In this document: piece after piece, positions 52,043-59,663 of the stretch | Layout: each line of letters opens with the position of its first letter | Position numbering within the stretch: the first letter of the stretch is position 1 | DNA from: Streptomyces sp. D2-8 | Lineage (GTDB): Bacteria; Actinomycetota; Actinomycetes; Streptomycetales; Streptomycetaceae | Direction: 5' to 3' | DNA: 64,000 nucleotides | Assembly: GCF_023184515.1 (NCBI RefSeq) | Contig: NZ_JAAHBP010000002.1 | Location: 62,001 to 126,000, forward strand | Made by a program: the position numbers and the translations under genes | The notes under the pieces: model-generated | Databases searched by the model: none | Told to the model about the DNA's origin: nothing | What the model saw: only the letters and a program-made list of their open reading frames with translations

Positions 52043-52261
52043 GTGGCCGAGACTCTGAAGAAGGGCAGCCGGGTGACCGGCGCCGCGCGCGACAAGCTCG
52101 CGGCAGACCTGAAGAAGAAGTACGACGCCGGTGCGAGCATCCGGGCGTTGGCCGAGGAGACCGGCCGCTCGTATGGCTTTGTGCACCGCATGCTCAGTGA
52201 GTCGGGCGTCACGCTGCGAGGGCGTGGCGGGGCGACCCGGGGCAAAAAGGCCACGGCCTGA
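52043..52261 (+). CDS. gbn: Gbn, small helix-turn-helix nucleoid-associated protein
   Basis: 72 residues from the GTG at 52043 (GAGGAGG upstream). Nearly all the protein is one DNA-binding domain: basic RVTGAARDKLAADLKKKYD, the helix-turn-helix ASIRALAEETGRSYGFVHRM and the tail TLRGRGGATRGKKAT. It matches, from memory, SCO1839, the Streptomyces nucleoid-associated protein that binds GATC followed by A/T and T and is most expressed in sporulation. The neighbours (ABC-F before, enoyl-CoA hydratase after) agree. Probably autoregulated through the upstream sites. Confidence 0.92.
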   Translation: MAETLKKGSRVTGAARDKLAADLKKKYDAGASIRALAEETGRSYGFVHRMLSESGVTLRGRGGATRGKKATA

Positions 52262-52263
52262 CC

Positions 52264-52299
52264 CCGGGTGGCCCCTCGGCTTCGATGGTGGCCACCCGG
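52264..52299 (+). terminator. Terminator after gbn
   Basis: CCGGGTGGCC at 52264-52273 pairs perfectly with GGCCACCCGG at 52290-52299, starting three bases after the stop codon. Confidence 0.7.
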
Positions 52300-52412
52300 T
52301 CGGTCGACTGATCGGCCGGGTGGTTACTGTGCAGTCACTTAAGCGTGGCCTGCTACGGCGGTGAAGCCGTCGTACGGGCGCGCAAGACGACCGCACACAT
52401 CGGAGGCGTCCC

Positions 52413-53216
52413 ATGGCTTCGCCTGACAAGGACCTCGTTCCCGTACTCGACAAGGACGGCGTACGGCTCACCGTCGACGACGCGATCGCCACGGTGACGC
52501 TGACCAACCCGGCCAAGCGCAACGCGCAGAGCCCCGCTCTGTGGCGGGCGCTGACCGAGGCCGGGCGGCAGCTGCCGGGCTCCGTCCGCGTCGTGGTGCT
52601 GCGGGCCGAGGGCAAGTCCTTCTCGGCCGGGCTCGACCGGCAGGCGTTCACGCCCGAGGGCTTCGACGGCGAACCGTCGTTCGTCGACCTCGCGCGCGGC
52701 GCCGACGCCGAGCTGGACGCGACCATCGCCGAATACCAGGAGGCGTTCACCTGGTGGCGGCGCAGCGACATCGTCTCCGTCGCCGCTGTCCAGGGGCATG
52801 CCATCGGGGCGGGCTTCCAGCTCGCCCTCGCCTGCGACCTGCGCGTCGTCGCCGACGACGTGCAGTTCGCCATGCGCGAGACCAGCCTCGGACTCGTGCC
52901 CGACCTGACGGGCACGCATCCGCTGGTGGGACTCGTCGGATACGCCCGCGCGCTGGAGATCTGCGTGACCGGGCGCTTCGTCACGGCCCAGGAGGCCGTG
53001 AACACCGGGCTGGCGAACCTCGCCGTGCCCGCCGGCCAGCTCGACGACACCGTGCGCGACTTCGCGTCGGCCGTGCTCGCCGCGCCCCGCGACGCGGTCA
53101 TCGAGACCAAGGCCCTGCTGCGCGGCGCCCAGGACCGCACGTACGAGGAGCAGCGCACGGCGGAGCGCCAGTCCCAGGCCCGCCGGCTGCGGGACCTCGC
53201 GGGCGTCGGGGACTGA
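52413..53216 (+). CDS. Enoyl-CoA hydratase/isomerase family protein
   Basis: 267 residues, ATG with GGAGG upstream. Crotonase fold: VTLTNPAKRNAQSPALWRAL, the oxyanion-hole loop FSAGLD near residue 70, and AVQGHAIGAGFQLALACDLR near 130. Position 2 oxyanion GAGF is intact. The catalytic Glu of true hydratases is expected near MRETSLGLVPDLTGTHPL; E is present in RETSLG but the second Glu is not evident. It may be a hydratase, isomerase or thioesterase; exact reaction uncertain. Equivalent to SCO1838 (recalled), and to mycobacterial echA12 by gene order. Confidence 0.87.
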   Translation: MASPDKDLVPVLDKDGVRLTVDDAIATVTLTNPAKRNAQSPALWRALTEAGRQLPGSVRVVVLRAEGKSFSAGLDRQAFTPEGFDGEPSFVDLARGADAELDATIAEYQEAFTWWRRSDIVSVAAVQGHAIGAGFQLALACDLRVVADDVQFAMRETSLGLVPDLTGTHPLVGLVGYARALEICVTGRFVTAQEAVNTGLANLAVPAGQLDDTVRDFASAVLAAPRDAVIETKALLRGAQDRTYEEQRTAERQSQARRLRDLAGVGD

Positions 53217-53235
53217 GGACCGCCGGGCCGCCCGG

Positions 53236-53259
53236 GAGCGCGATCAGCCGATCGCGCTC
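53236..53259. terminator. Terminator overlapping the end of the facing gene
   Basis: GAGCGCGATC at 53236-53245 pairs perfectly with GATCGCGCTC at 53250-53259 with a four-base loop. It terminates the enoyl-CoA hydratase transcript and lies inside the last codons of the convergent gene. Confidence 0.65.
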
Positions 53260-53984
53260 ACCACGACGGCCACCGTCGGGTGATCCGGCAGCGCGCGCCT
53301 GACCGCCTTCCGGACCTCGCGGGCCACGTCCCGGGCCCGCTGGTCCGCGCCCACCGCCAGCTCCAGCCGGACATGGCGGTGCGGCAGCGCGGCGCCCTCG
53401 CGCGGGAGTTCCTCGATGTGCACGGGGTGGCCCAGCGTGCCGGTCAGATGGAGTACGCCCTGCACCCCGAGCGCGGCGGCGGCCACACGGCCCTCGTCGC
53501 CACCCCCGGCCAGGGCGGCACTCGGGGGCTCGGGAAGGCGCGCGGCGACCCCGGCTTCCCCGGGCCCCACCTCGTCCAGCAGCCCCGTCACCCGCAGGTC
53601 CACCTCCGCCACCGTCAGGCCCAGCCGCTGGGCCGCGGCGGTCGCCAGCGTCGCCCGCAACAGGGACGCCGTCGCCGGCAGGGGCTGCGAGGCCGTCGCG
53701 GCGAACTCCGCCGTCACCCGCAGCGGCCCGGGCGGCAGAGCACTCGGCGGAGCCGGTACGGCGGGCTCCGCGGTGTCCGCCGTATCGGCGACCCCCACAC
53801 GGAGCGCGTCGAGGCGCACGCCCGGCGCGTCCCACGCCGCGCTCCGCAGTACCGCCTCGGCTGCCCGTTCCGCGATCCACGCGCCGTCCCGCGCGTCACC
53901 CAACGGCAGAAGCCTGCCGATTCTCAGCTGATGTCTCACTGCCTGTGTCCATCGGTCGGCCGTCATTCCTCCAGCCTGCCGCAT
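53244..53984 (-). CDS. Conserved protein of unknown function next to the Asp23 cluster
   Basis: 246 residues from the ATG at 53984; the ATG at 53966 has its GGAGGA too close and is less likely. The protein has alternating strands and helices in two halves, each with a pattern like the Asp23/Gls24 proteins encoded on the other side: LRATLATAAAQRLGLTVAEVDLRV, and HVRLELAVGADQRARDVAREVRKAVRRAL at the end. Divergent from the Asp23 genes by about 65 bases. Probably a related envelope-stress protein, but that is inference. No catalytic motif seen. Confidence 0.7.
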   Translation of the reverse strand: MRQAGGMTADRWTQAVRHQLRIGRLLPLGDARDGAWIAERAAEAVLRSAAWDAPGVRLDALRVGVADTADTAEPAVPAPPSALPPGPLRVTAEFAATASQPLPATASLLRATLATAAAQRLGLTVAEVDLRVTGLLDEVGPGEAGVAARLPEPPSAALAGGGDEGRVAAAALGVQGVLHLTGTLGHPVHIEELPREGAALPHRHVRLELAVGADQRARDVAREVRKAVRRALPDHPTVAVVVSAIG

Positions 53985-54049
53985 CAGAGGCGCGCTTCCA
54001 CGCAACCGTGCTTACGGTGGTCCAAGGACGACGAAAAGGACGTACGGCG

Positions 54050-54523
54050 ATGACTGACATGACCGAGAACCGGGGCGGGGAGACCGAGACCGCGGCGGTA
54101 CGCAGGAGCCCGTTGGCCAAGCACAGCGGCGGAGACGCCGGTTCCCGCGGGCGGACGACAATCGCGGACGGCGTCGTGGAGAAGATCGCCGGCCTCGCCG
54201 CACGCGACGTCGACGGCGTGCACGCCATGGGCAGCGGCCTGTCCCGCACGTTCGGAGCAGTGCGCGACCGCGTGCCCGGAGGAACCAAGTCGGTGTCGCG
54301 CGGTGTGAAGGCCGAGGTCGGCGAAGTGCAGGCGGCCCTCGACCTGGAGATCGTGGTCGAGTACGGCGTGTCGATCTCCGATGTGGCCCGCGACGTACGG
54401 GAGAACGTCATCACCGCCGTGGAGCGGATGACCGGCCTGGAGGTCGTCGAGGTCAACATCGCGGTGAGCGACGTGAAGCTGCCGGACGAGGAGGAAGAGG
54501 AACCGGAGCGCCGAATCCAGTGA
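54050..54523 (+). CDS. Asp23/Gls24-family envelope stress response protein
   Basis: 157 residues from an ATG with AAAAGGA upstream. The family core is visible: GRTTIADGVVEKIAGLAARDVDGVHAM, KAEVGEVQAALDLEIVVEYG, VARDVRENVITAVERMTGLEVVEVNIAVSDV. In Staphylococcus Asp23 coats the membrane and is held there by AmaP, and loss triggers a cell-wall stress response. It is the first gene of a five-gene plus-strand cluster that also encodes AmaP. Confidence 0.92.
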   Translation: MTDMTENRGGETETAAVRRSPLAKHSGGDAGSRGRTTIADGVVEKIAGLAARDVDGVHAMGSGLSRTFGAVRDRVPGGTKSVSRGVKAEVGEVQAALDLEIVVEYGVSISDVARDVRENVITAVERMTGLEVVEVNIAVSDVKLPDEEEEEPERRIQ

Positions 54524-54572
54524 GGCATGGGCCAATGGACATCGACACAGCGGCTGAGGAGCTGAGGAGCGC

Positions 54573-54761
54573 ATGAGCATGGCCGTGGTCGGCATGATCG
54601 CCGGCATGGCGCTGGCCTTCGCCGGATATTTCGGCGGATTCGGTGCCTTCCTGCTGGTGGCGGCACTGGGCGCCGTCGGCTTCGTCGTCGGCCGGTTCCT
54701 GGACGGGGACCTGGAGTTCGGCGACTTCTTCCGTCCTCGTGAACGTGAACGGCGGCGGTGA
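54573..54761 (+). CDS. Small two-helix membrane protein of the Asp23 cluster
   Basis: 62 residues, ATG with GAGGAGC upstream. Two hydrophobic stretches (MAVVGMIAGMALAFAGYFG and AFLLVAALGAVGFVVGRFL) then an acidic/basic tail ending RPRERERRR. It resembles the small DUF2273-type proteins that accompany Asp23 genes. Its stop overlaps the start of the next gene (GTGA). Confidence 0.8.
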   Translation: MSMAVVGMIAGMALAFAGYFGGFGAFLLVAALGAVGFVVGRFLDGDLEFGDFFRPRERERRR

Positions 54762-55141
54762 CGCCCATGAGTACGGGGGCCGGTGAGCTCGACAGACCCC
54801 TGACCGTGGTCCCGCCGGGCGAGCGCGGCGCGACCCGGATCGCCGACCGGGTCGTCGCGAAGATCGCCTCGCAGGCGGCCCGCGAGGCCGTCGGCACGCT
54901 GCCGCCCGGCGCCGACCGGCCCTCGGCGTCCGTCGTCGTCCACCACGAGGTCGCCCATGTCCGGGTCCAGCTCGAACTCGGCTACCCCTGCGACATCGGC
55001 GCCCGCTGCCGCACGGTGCGTCACCAGGTCGTCGAGCGGGTGAGCACCTTGGCGGGCATGCAGGTGCCGGAGGTCGTCGTCCAGGTGGAGCGGCTGCACC
55101 TGGTCGCGGCGCTCGGCGCGGTAAAGGGGAGGACGCAATGA
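54758..55141 (+). CDS. Second Asp23/Gls24-family protein
   Basis: 127 residues from a GTG that overlaps the previous stop. Core: GATRIADRVVAKIASQAAREAVG, VVVHHEVAHVRVQLELGYP, CRTVRHQVVERVSTLAGMQVPEVVVQVERL. The shorter size and the histidines distinguish it from the first copy. Translationally coupled to genes on both sides (the next ATG overlaps its stop, ATGA). Likely partner of AmaP at the membrane. Confidence 0.9.
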   Translation: MTPMSTGAGELDRPLTVVPPGERGATRIADRVVAKIASQAAREAVGTLPPGADRPSASVVVHHEVAHVRVQLELGYPCDIGARCRTVRHQVVERVSTLAGMQVPEVVVQVERLHLVAALGAVKGRTQ

Positions 55142-55833
55142 GCGAACCCCAGGGCACTCAGCCCCCCGAGGACAGCACGCAGCGCTTGCCCGTCCTCGAC
55201 AAGCAGGAGACGGAGAACGGCAACGGACCGGACCGGTCCGATGCGTCGGCCGCCTCCGGGCCGCCGCCCGAACTCGAGGGCAAGGGGGGCCGCGAGGGCC
55301 GCTTCTGGTCGGCGCGCCGCGTCCCCGCGGGCATCGTCGCCCTGCTGCTCCTGGGCCTCGCCGGGCTGTTCCTGTACGACATCGTCTCCGTGCGCGCCGG
55401 CCGGCCCGGCATGGCCTGGCGCCGGGAACTGGCCCGGCAGCTCGCCGAACGGCCCCTCGACGACACCTGGGTGCTCGTCGGCGCGGGGGTCGCGGCCCTC
55501 CTCGGCCTCTGGCTGCTGATCCTGGCCGTCACGCCCGGCCTGCGGGACGTGCTCCCGATGCGGCGCACGCACACCGACGTACGCGCCGGACTGCACCGGG
55601 ACGCCGCCGCCACCGCGCTGCGGGACCGGGCCATGGAGGTGGCCGGCGTGCAGTCGGCACGGGCACGGGTGCGCCGACGGCGGGCCGACGTCCGCGCCGT
55701 GGCGCACTTCCGGGAACTGGACGACGTACGAACCGATCTGGACGCCGTGCTCGCCGACGCGGTCCGCGGACTGGGGCTGTCCCGGCCGCCCTCGCTGTCG
55801 GTGCGGGTCCGGCGGCCCGGCCGGAAGGGGTGA
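55138..55833 (+). CDS. DUF6286-like membrane protein of the Asp23 cluster
   Basis: 231 residues, ATG overlapping the previous stop. Residues 1-60 charged and disordered, then two membrane segments (about 62-82 VPAGIVALLLLGLAGLFLYD, and 112-130 WVLVGAGVAALLGLWLLILA), and a C-terminal basic domain with RRTHTDVRAGLHRDAAATALRDRA and FRELDDVRTDLDAVLADAV. The layout (two helices then a soluble tail) parallels AmaP. Function unknown. Confidence 0.8.
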   Translation: MSEPQGTQPPEDSTQRLPVLDKQETENGNGPDRSDASAASGPPPELEGKGGREGRFWSARRVPAGIVALLLLGLAGLFLYDIVSVRAGRPGMAWRRELARQLAERPLDDTWVLVGAGVAALLGLWLLILAVTPGLRDVLPMRRTHTDVRAGLHRDAAATALRDRAMEVAGVQSARARVRRRRADVRAVAHFRELDDVRTDLDAVLADAVRGLGLSRPPSLSVRVRRPGRKG

Positions 55834-56417
55834 GAGCGGTGCTCAGGACCGTCAACCGCGTGTTCCTCGGCCTGGTGGGCCTGATCCTGCTGGCGCTGGG
55901 CGGCTCCGTCCTGGCCGTCGGCCTCGGCGTCTCGGCGCCCTCGTGGTGGATCCACGACGGCAAGCACGACGTGCTGCTGAGCAACGCCGAGCGCACCCGC
56001 TGGCGCGAGGACGGCTGGTGGTGGCCGGTCGTCATCGCCGCCCTCGCGGTCCTGCTGCTGTTCGCCCTGTGGCGGCTCGTCGCCGTCCTGCGCCGTCGCC
56101 GCCTGGCCGAGGTCCTCGTCGACACCGGCGACGGCGAGGGCGCGCTCGTGCGCGGCCGGGCCCTGGAGAACGTCCTCACCCAGGAGGCGGACCACATCGA
56201 CGGCGTGGACGGAGCCCAAGCCCATCTGAAGGGCGGGCACAGCACCCCCGAGGCCCACGTACGCCTCGCACTGGAGCCACACGTGGACCCGGGCACGGCC
56301 CTGAACGACTTCACCACCGGCGCACTCACCCATGCCAGGACGTCGGCGGGCCTTGCCTCACTGCCGGCGGAGGTGAGGCTGAAGGGCGTCAAACACGGTG
56401 CGGAACGGGTGAGTTGA
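55830..56417 (+). CDS. amaP: AmaP-like alkaline shock membrane anchor protein
   Basis: 195 residues from a GTG overlapping the previous stop (GTGA). Two N-terminal membrane segments (FLGLVGLILLALGGSVLAVG and WWWPVVIAALAVLLLFALW) followed by a soluble domain with TQEADHIDGVDGAQAHLKGG. In Staphylococcus AmaP anchors Asp23 to the membrane. Two Asp23-like proteins, a small membrane protein and this anchor are all in one coupled operon, so a membrane-bound Asp23 layer is likely here too. Confidence 0.82.
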   Translation: MRAVLRTVNRVFLGLVGLILLALGGSVLAVGLGVSAPSWWIHDGKHDVLLSNAERTRWREDGWWWPVVIAALAVLLLFALWRLVAVLRRRRLAEVLVDTGDGEGALVRGRALENVLTQEADHIDGVDGAQAHLKGGHSTPEAHVRLALEPHVDPGTALNDFTTGALTHARTSAGLASLPAEVRLKGVKHGAERVS

Positions 56418-56427
56418 GCAAGGCCGC

Positions 56428-57183
56428 TCAGAACCCGTGGCGTGCTCCACCGTCGACCGGCACCATGACCCCGGTCAGATAGGAAGCCGCCGGCGACATC
56501 AGGAACGCCGCCACCCGGCCGAACTCCTGCGGCGCCCCGTACCGCCGCAGCGGGATCCGCGACTCCGACGCCGCCCGGGTCGCCTCGGGATCCGCCGACA
56601 ACGCGTCCAGCTGCCGCACCCGGTCGGTGTCGATCCGTCCGGGCAGGACGCCGACCACCCGGATCCCCCGCGGTCCCAGCTCGTCGGAGAGCGACTTGGC
56701 GAACCCGGCCAGCCCCGGCCGCAGCCCGTTCGAGATGGTCAGGCCCGGAATGGGCTCGTACACCGACCCGGACAGCACGAACCCGATGACACCCCCGGCC
56801 TCCATCTCGGCGGCCGCGGCGCGAGCCAGCCGTACCGCACCGAGGAACACCGACTCGAACGCCGTCTGCCACTGCTCGTCCGTGTTGTCCGCGACGAACC
56901 CGGCCGGCGGCCCGCCCACGCTGACGAGGACACCGTTGAAACGGCCGAAGTGCTCCCGCGCGGCCCCGATCAGCCGGGCCGCGGCCTCCGGGTCCGCGTT
57001 GTCGACGGCCACGCCGACCGCGTTCGGCCCCAGCTCGGCCGCCGCCTCGGCGACACTCTTCTCGTCCCGCCCCGAGACGACCACCTTCGCCCCGTCCGCG
57101 ACGAGCTCACGCGCGGTGGCGTTGCCGAGGCCGCGCGTGGCCCCGGTGACGACGTACACCCGGTCCTTCAGTCCAAGATCCAT
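56428..57183 (-). CDS. SDR-family oxidoreductase lacking the canonical catalytic Tyr and Lys
   Basis: 251 residues. Rossmann start VVTGATRGLGNATARELV (TGxxxGxG at 14-21). Catalytic Ser region SGSVYEPIPG. Where the fold normally has Tyr-x-x-x-Lys, this protein has ISNGLRPGLAGFAKSL, so Ser replaces Tyr and Arg replaces Lys. The end, VVGVLPGRIDTDRV and YLTGVMVPVDGG, is normal. It may be a divergent reductase or a non-catalytic dinucleotide-binding protein. Six bases separate it from the GH15 gene upstream, so they are probably co-transcribed. Confidence 0.87.
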   Translation of the reverse strand: MDLGLKDRVYVVTGATRGLGNATARELVADGAKVVVSGRDEKSVAEAAAELGPNAVGVAVDNADPEAAARLIGAAREHFGRFNGVLVSVGGPPAGFVADNTDEQWQTAFESVFLGAVRLARAAAAEMEAGGVIGFVLSGSVYEPIPGLTISNGLRPGLAGFAKSLSDELGPRGIRVVGVLPGRIDTDRVRQLDALSADPEATRAASESRIPLRRYGAPQEFGRVAAFLMSPAASYLTGVMVPVDGGARHGF

Positions 57184-57188
57184 GGTCC

Positions 57189-58973
57189 CTATCCTGCCCC
57201 GTCCTCACCGAACAGGGCGAGGGCGGTGTTCACCAGCCCGATGTGGCTGAACGCCTGCGGGAAGTTGCCGAGGTGCCGGCCGGTCACCGGGTCGAACTCC
57301 TCGGACAGCAGCCCGACGTCGTTGGCGAGCCCCGCCAGCCGTTCGAACAGCTCGCGGGCCTCCTTCGCGCGGCCCGTCATGTACAGGGCGTCCGCGAGCC
57401 AGAACGAGCAGACCAGGAAGGCGCCCTCACCGCCGGGCAGTCCGTCGACGTCCGCGTCCTCCGTGCTGTAGCGGCGCACGAAGCCGTCGCGGGACAGCTC
57501 CTCGCGGACCGCGTCGATCGTGCCGATCACCCGCGGATCGTCCGGCGGCAGGAATCCGACGCGCGGGATGAGCAGCAGCGCGGCGTCCAGTTCACGTGAG
57601 CCGTAGGACTGCGTGAAGGTGTTGCGTTCCGGGTCGTAGCCCTTCTCGCACACTTCCCGGTGCACCTCGTCGCGCAGTGTGCGCCAGCCGTCCAGGTCGC
57701 CGCCCAGCTCCGGATGGCGCTCCAGGGTGCGTACGCCGCGGTCGGCGGCCACCCACACCATCACCTTCGAGTGCACGAACTGGCGCCGGTCGCTGCGCAC
57801 CTCCCACAGCCCCTCGTCCGGTTGCTGCCAGTGGGTCCGCAGGAAGTCCAGCAGAGCCGTCTGCAGCGCCCACACGTCCGGCTGGGCGGACAGGCCCGAC
57901 TCGCGGGCGAACGACAGGGAGTCCATGACTTCGCCGTAGACGTCCAGCTGGAGCTGCTTCACGGCGTCGTTGCCGATGCGTACGGGGGCGGACTCGAGGA
58001 AGCCGGACAGCCACGGCAGCTCGAACTCGGGCAGCCGTCGCTCGCCCGCGACGCCGTACATGATCTGCAGGTCCGCCGGGTCGCCCGCGACCGCGCGCAG
58101 CAGCCAGTTCCGCCAGGCCTCCGCCTCCTCCTGGTAGCCCGCGGCGAGCAACGCGTTCAGAGTGAGGGTGGAGTCGCGCAGCCAGCAGTAGCGGTAGTCC
58201 CAGTTGCGCACCCCGCCCGGTTCCTCGGGCAGCGACGTGGTGGCGGCGGCGACGATGCCGCCCGTCGGGGCGTAGGTGAGTGCCTTGAGGGTGATCAGCG
58301 AGCGGACGACGGCGTCCCGGTACGGGCCGTCGTAGCGGCAGTGCGACACCCAGGCGCGCCAGTCCTCCACGCTGTGGCGCAGGGCGTCGTACGGGTCGAC
58401 GAGCGGCGGGCGCGGCTCGTGGGAGGGGTGCCAGGTCAGGACGAACGCGACCTTTTCCCCCTTCCTGACGGTGAACTCCGCGTGCGTGCCGAAGTCCTCG
58501 CCCCAGCTGGTCACCTCCGGCTCGCTGCGCAGCCAGGTCGAGTCCGGGCCGGCGACGGCGACGCGGTGGCCGTCGGTGCGGCGCACCCAAGGGACGATCG
58601 AGCCGTAGTCGAAGCGCAGCTTGAGGACGCTGTGCAGCGTCACCTCGCCGTCGAGGCCCTCGACGACGCGTACGAGGTCGGGGGCGCGGTCGCGTTGGGG
58701 CATCAGGTCGGTGACCCGGACCGCCCCTTGCTCGGTCTCCCAGTCCGTGTCCAGGACGAGGGTGTCGCGGCGGTAGGCGCGCCGGGTGCAGCGGTCCGCT
58801 CCCACGGGGGCGATGCGCCAGTAGCCGTTGTCCTCGTCACCGAGCAGTCTGGCGAAGCAGGCGGCCGAGTCGAAGCGGGGCAGACACAACCAGTCGACGG
58901 ATCCGTCCGTACCGACCAGGGCCGCGGTCTGCTCGTCGCCGATGAGCGCGTAGTCCTCGATGCTGGGGTGCAC
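57189..58973 (-). CDS. GH15 family glucosidase (glucoamylase or trehalase-like)
   Basis: 594 residues from the GTG at 58973; an upstream TTG at 59006 would add 11 residues and is possible. Typical start IEDYALIGDEQTAALVGTDGS. N-terminal beta-sandwich, then an (alpha/alpha)6 barrel. GH15 catalytic blocks are RNWDYRYCWLRDSTLTLNAL near residue 261 and LLSEEFDPVTGRHLGNFPQ near 553, with the general base Glu. No signal peptide. Family members hydrolyse alpha-glucosides such as trehalose or maltosaccharides. Actinobacterial copies have been shown to be trehalases in some cases (family knowledge). Confidence 0.9.
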   Translation of the reverse strand: MHPSIEDYALIGDEQTAALVGTDGSVDWLCLPRFDSAACFARLLGDEDNGYWRIAPVGADRCTRRAYRRDTLVLDTDWETEQGAVRVTDLMPQRDRAPDLVRVVEGLDGEVTLHSVLKLRFDYGSIVPWVRRTDGHRVAVAGPDSTWLRSEPEVTSWGEDFGTHAEFTVRKGEKVAFVLTWHPSHEPRPPLVDPYDALRHSVEDWRAWVSHCRYDGPYRDAVVRSLITLKALTYAPTGGIVAAATTSLPEEPGGVRNWDYRYCWLRDSTLTLNALLAAGYQEEAEAWRNWLLRAVAGDPADLQIMYGVAGERRLPEFELPWLSGFLESAPVRIGNDAVKQLQLDVYGEVMDSLSFARESGLSAQPDVWALQTALLDFLRTHWQQPDEGLWEVRSDRRQFVHSKVMVWVAADRGVRTLERHPELGGDLDGWRTLRDEVHREVCEKGYDPERNTFTQSYGSRELDAALLLIPRVGFLPPDDPRVIGTIDAVREELSRDGFVRRYSTEDADVDGLPGGEGAFLVCSFWLADALYMTGRAKEARELFERLAGLANDVGLLSEEFDPVTGRHLGNFPQAFSHIGLVNTALALFGEDGAG

Positions 58974-59100
58974 GGAGTGCGGGTTCCCGGCAAGCCGACG
59001 CGGCAATCAGGGCGGGGCCGGGGGAGTGATGTGTTCTGGCCGACAGGGGCGGGGCGCTGAGGAGGCCGGATCAGCCGCCGCCGGCCGGGTCTTGAGGCGG

Positions 59101-59640
59101 GCTGGTCCGGTCCGGACTGACGGGCCGGGCCCGTTCAGCCACGGCCGACCGGATCGCGACGCGGCCGGCTCCGGTCGCGGCCGCCGGAGCGCGACGCCTT
59201 CGGTTCGGTCCGGGCCGGGCAAGGGGCCGGTCCGGGTGGACGGGGTCCTTTCAACCGAGGCTGGTCGGAACGCGACGCGGCCGGCTCCGGTCGCGGTCGG
59301 CTGGATCGTGACGGGCCCGGATGAGCCGCGGCCGGGCGGATCTTGATGCGGTCGGCCGAGATGCGGCCCGCCGGAGCGCGACGCCCCCGGCTCGGCCGGG
59401 GCCGGGGTGATGATGCGGTCCCGGTGGACCGGATCTGTTCCGCCGAGGCTGGTCGGAGGGTGACGTGGCCGGCACTAGTCGCGGTCGTGACGCGCCCGGA
59501 TGAGGCTCGGCCGGCTCCCGTCGCGGTCCCCGGTTCTCGACGACTTCCGCTCGGTCCGGGCCGGGTGAGGGGGCTCTCCCCGCGGATCAGACGTTCCGCC
59601 GAAGCCGGCCCGGCTCCGGACGCGGTGCACGCGGTCCGGG
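59101..59640. repeat. Degenerate 150-185 bp tandem repeat tract
   Basis: Three to four diverged copies of a GC-rich unit. Each copy opens near a CTGGTCGG or CTGGTCCGG block (59102, 59270, 59450) and carries GACGCGGCCGGCTCCGGTCG or its variants, then GGATGAG and CCGGGCCGG. Both strands stay open for long stretches because of the GC bias, but no start, ribosome site or homologous fold was seen. It occupies the 690 bases between SURF1 and GH15 genes, an unusually long gap here. Confidence 0.6.
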
Positions 59641-59663
59641 TCGGCCGGGTCCGCCCGTCGCGG

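Noticed and set aside
58974..59663. Several open frames in the repeat tract between GH15 and SURF1
   Set aside because: Every frame is Arg/Gly/Pro-rich and repetitive with no start signal.
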